Shown here: piece after piece, positions 63,950 to 64,000 of the stretch | How the letters are laid out: each line of letters begins with the position of its first letter | How positions within the stretch are numbered: the first letter of the stretch is position 1 | Assembly: GCA_965246745.1 (NCBI GenBank) | Contig: OZ251980.1 | Location: forward strand, 2,604,001 to 2,668,000 | DNA length: 64,000 bases | Origin: JANXMY01 sp965246745 | GTDB taxonomy: Bacteria > Armatimonadota > Armatimonadia > Armatimonadales > Capsulimonadaceae | Reading direction: 5' to 3' | Translations under genes and position numbers: made by a program | The notes under the pieces: model-generated | What the model saw: only the letters and a program-made list of their open reading frames with translations | The model's database searches: none | What the model was told of the DNA's origin: nothing

Positions 63950-64000
63950 AATTTCTCCTCTTTTCGGTACACACGCGAGTCAAAAAGAAAGCCCGCCGCA

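Overview
The window comes from a GC-rich bacterium with a Gram-negative-type envelope system. The best fit is the Armatimonadota or a phylum with similar gene content. Supporting signs are two H-x9-DG (DUF1559-type) pseudopilins, an exosortase/PEP-CTERM locus, a Bacillus-type PurF with Fe-S cysteines, and rpsT, lexA, maf and plsY of ordinary bacterial type. This placement is inferred from gene content; no rRNA gene is present.

Layout. 1-5.3 kb: the edge of an AlbA_2-type gene, an AT-rich spacer, a Fic AMP-transferase with operator-like palindromes, a DinB-like protein, a pseudopilin, and a ribbon-helix-helix protein next to a nickel/cobalt permease. 5.3-11.4 kb: sugar and peptide metabolism (Gfo/Idh/MocA oxidoreductase, Sip1-type alpha-galactosidase, M42 aminopeptidase with an apparent frameshift). 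A TPP riboswitch with its own terminator follows; it precedes a pseudopilin gene and then thiamine pyrophosphokinase. 11.4-45.2 kb: a large exopolysaccharide island. It holds an ABC exporter (permease and ATPase), about twelve glycosyltransferases, acetyltransferases, gmd/fcl for GDP-fucose, a Wzy-like membrane protein, a Wzc-like kinase, a Wza-like exporter, an initiating phosphoglycosyl transferase, a GH71-type alpha-1,3-glucanase, and an exosortase-EpsI-EpsD-like PPIase-PEP-CTERM set. 45.2-64 kb: housekeeping genes (dienelactone hydrolase, lexA, osmC, nudC, rpsT, csp, M48 protease, csbD, mscL, maf, plsY, purF, purL, a PfkB kinase). Three toxin-antitoxin modules and a degenerate IS200-like protein are scattered among them.

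Main result. Ten sites match the sigma-54 (RpoN) -24/-12 consensus, TTGGCAY-N5-TTGCA or close to it. Each faces a gene start. Eight stand before the transcription units of the exopolysaccharide/PEP-CTERM island: ABC exporter, gmd-fcl, two glycosyltransferase units, wzc-exosortase, PEP-CTERM protein, wza and the sugar transferase. The other two precede a cold-shock gene and an IS200/RAYT-like protein that has lost its HUH motif but kept the tyrosine motif. This looks like one RpoN regulon that couples polysaccharide assembly to surface-protein sorting and reaches two unexpected genes.

Other points of interest: a 26-bp perfect inverted repeat that could mask the thiN ribosome-binding site; short tandem duplications at many gene ends; a six-fold repeat of the start codon segment in the Wza-like gene; purL held between two toxin-antitoxin modules; and palindromic repeat families that contain stop or start codons of neighbouring genes.
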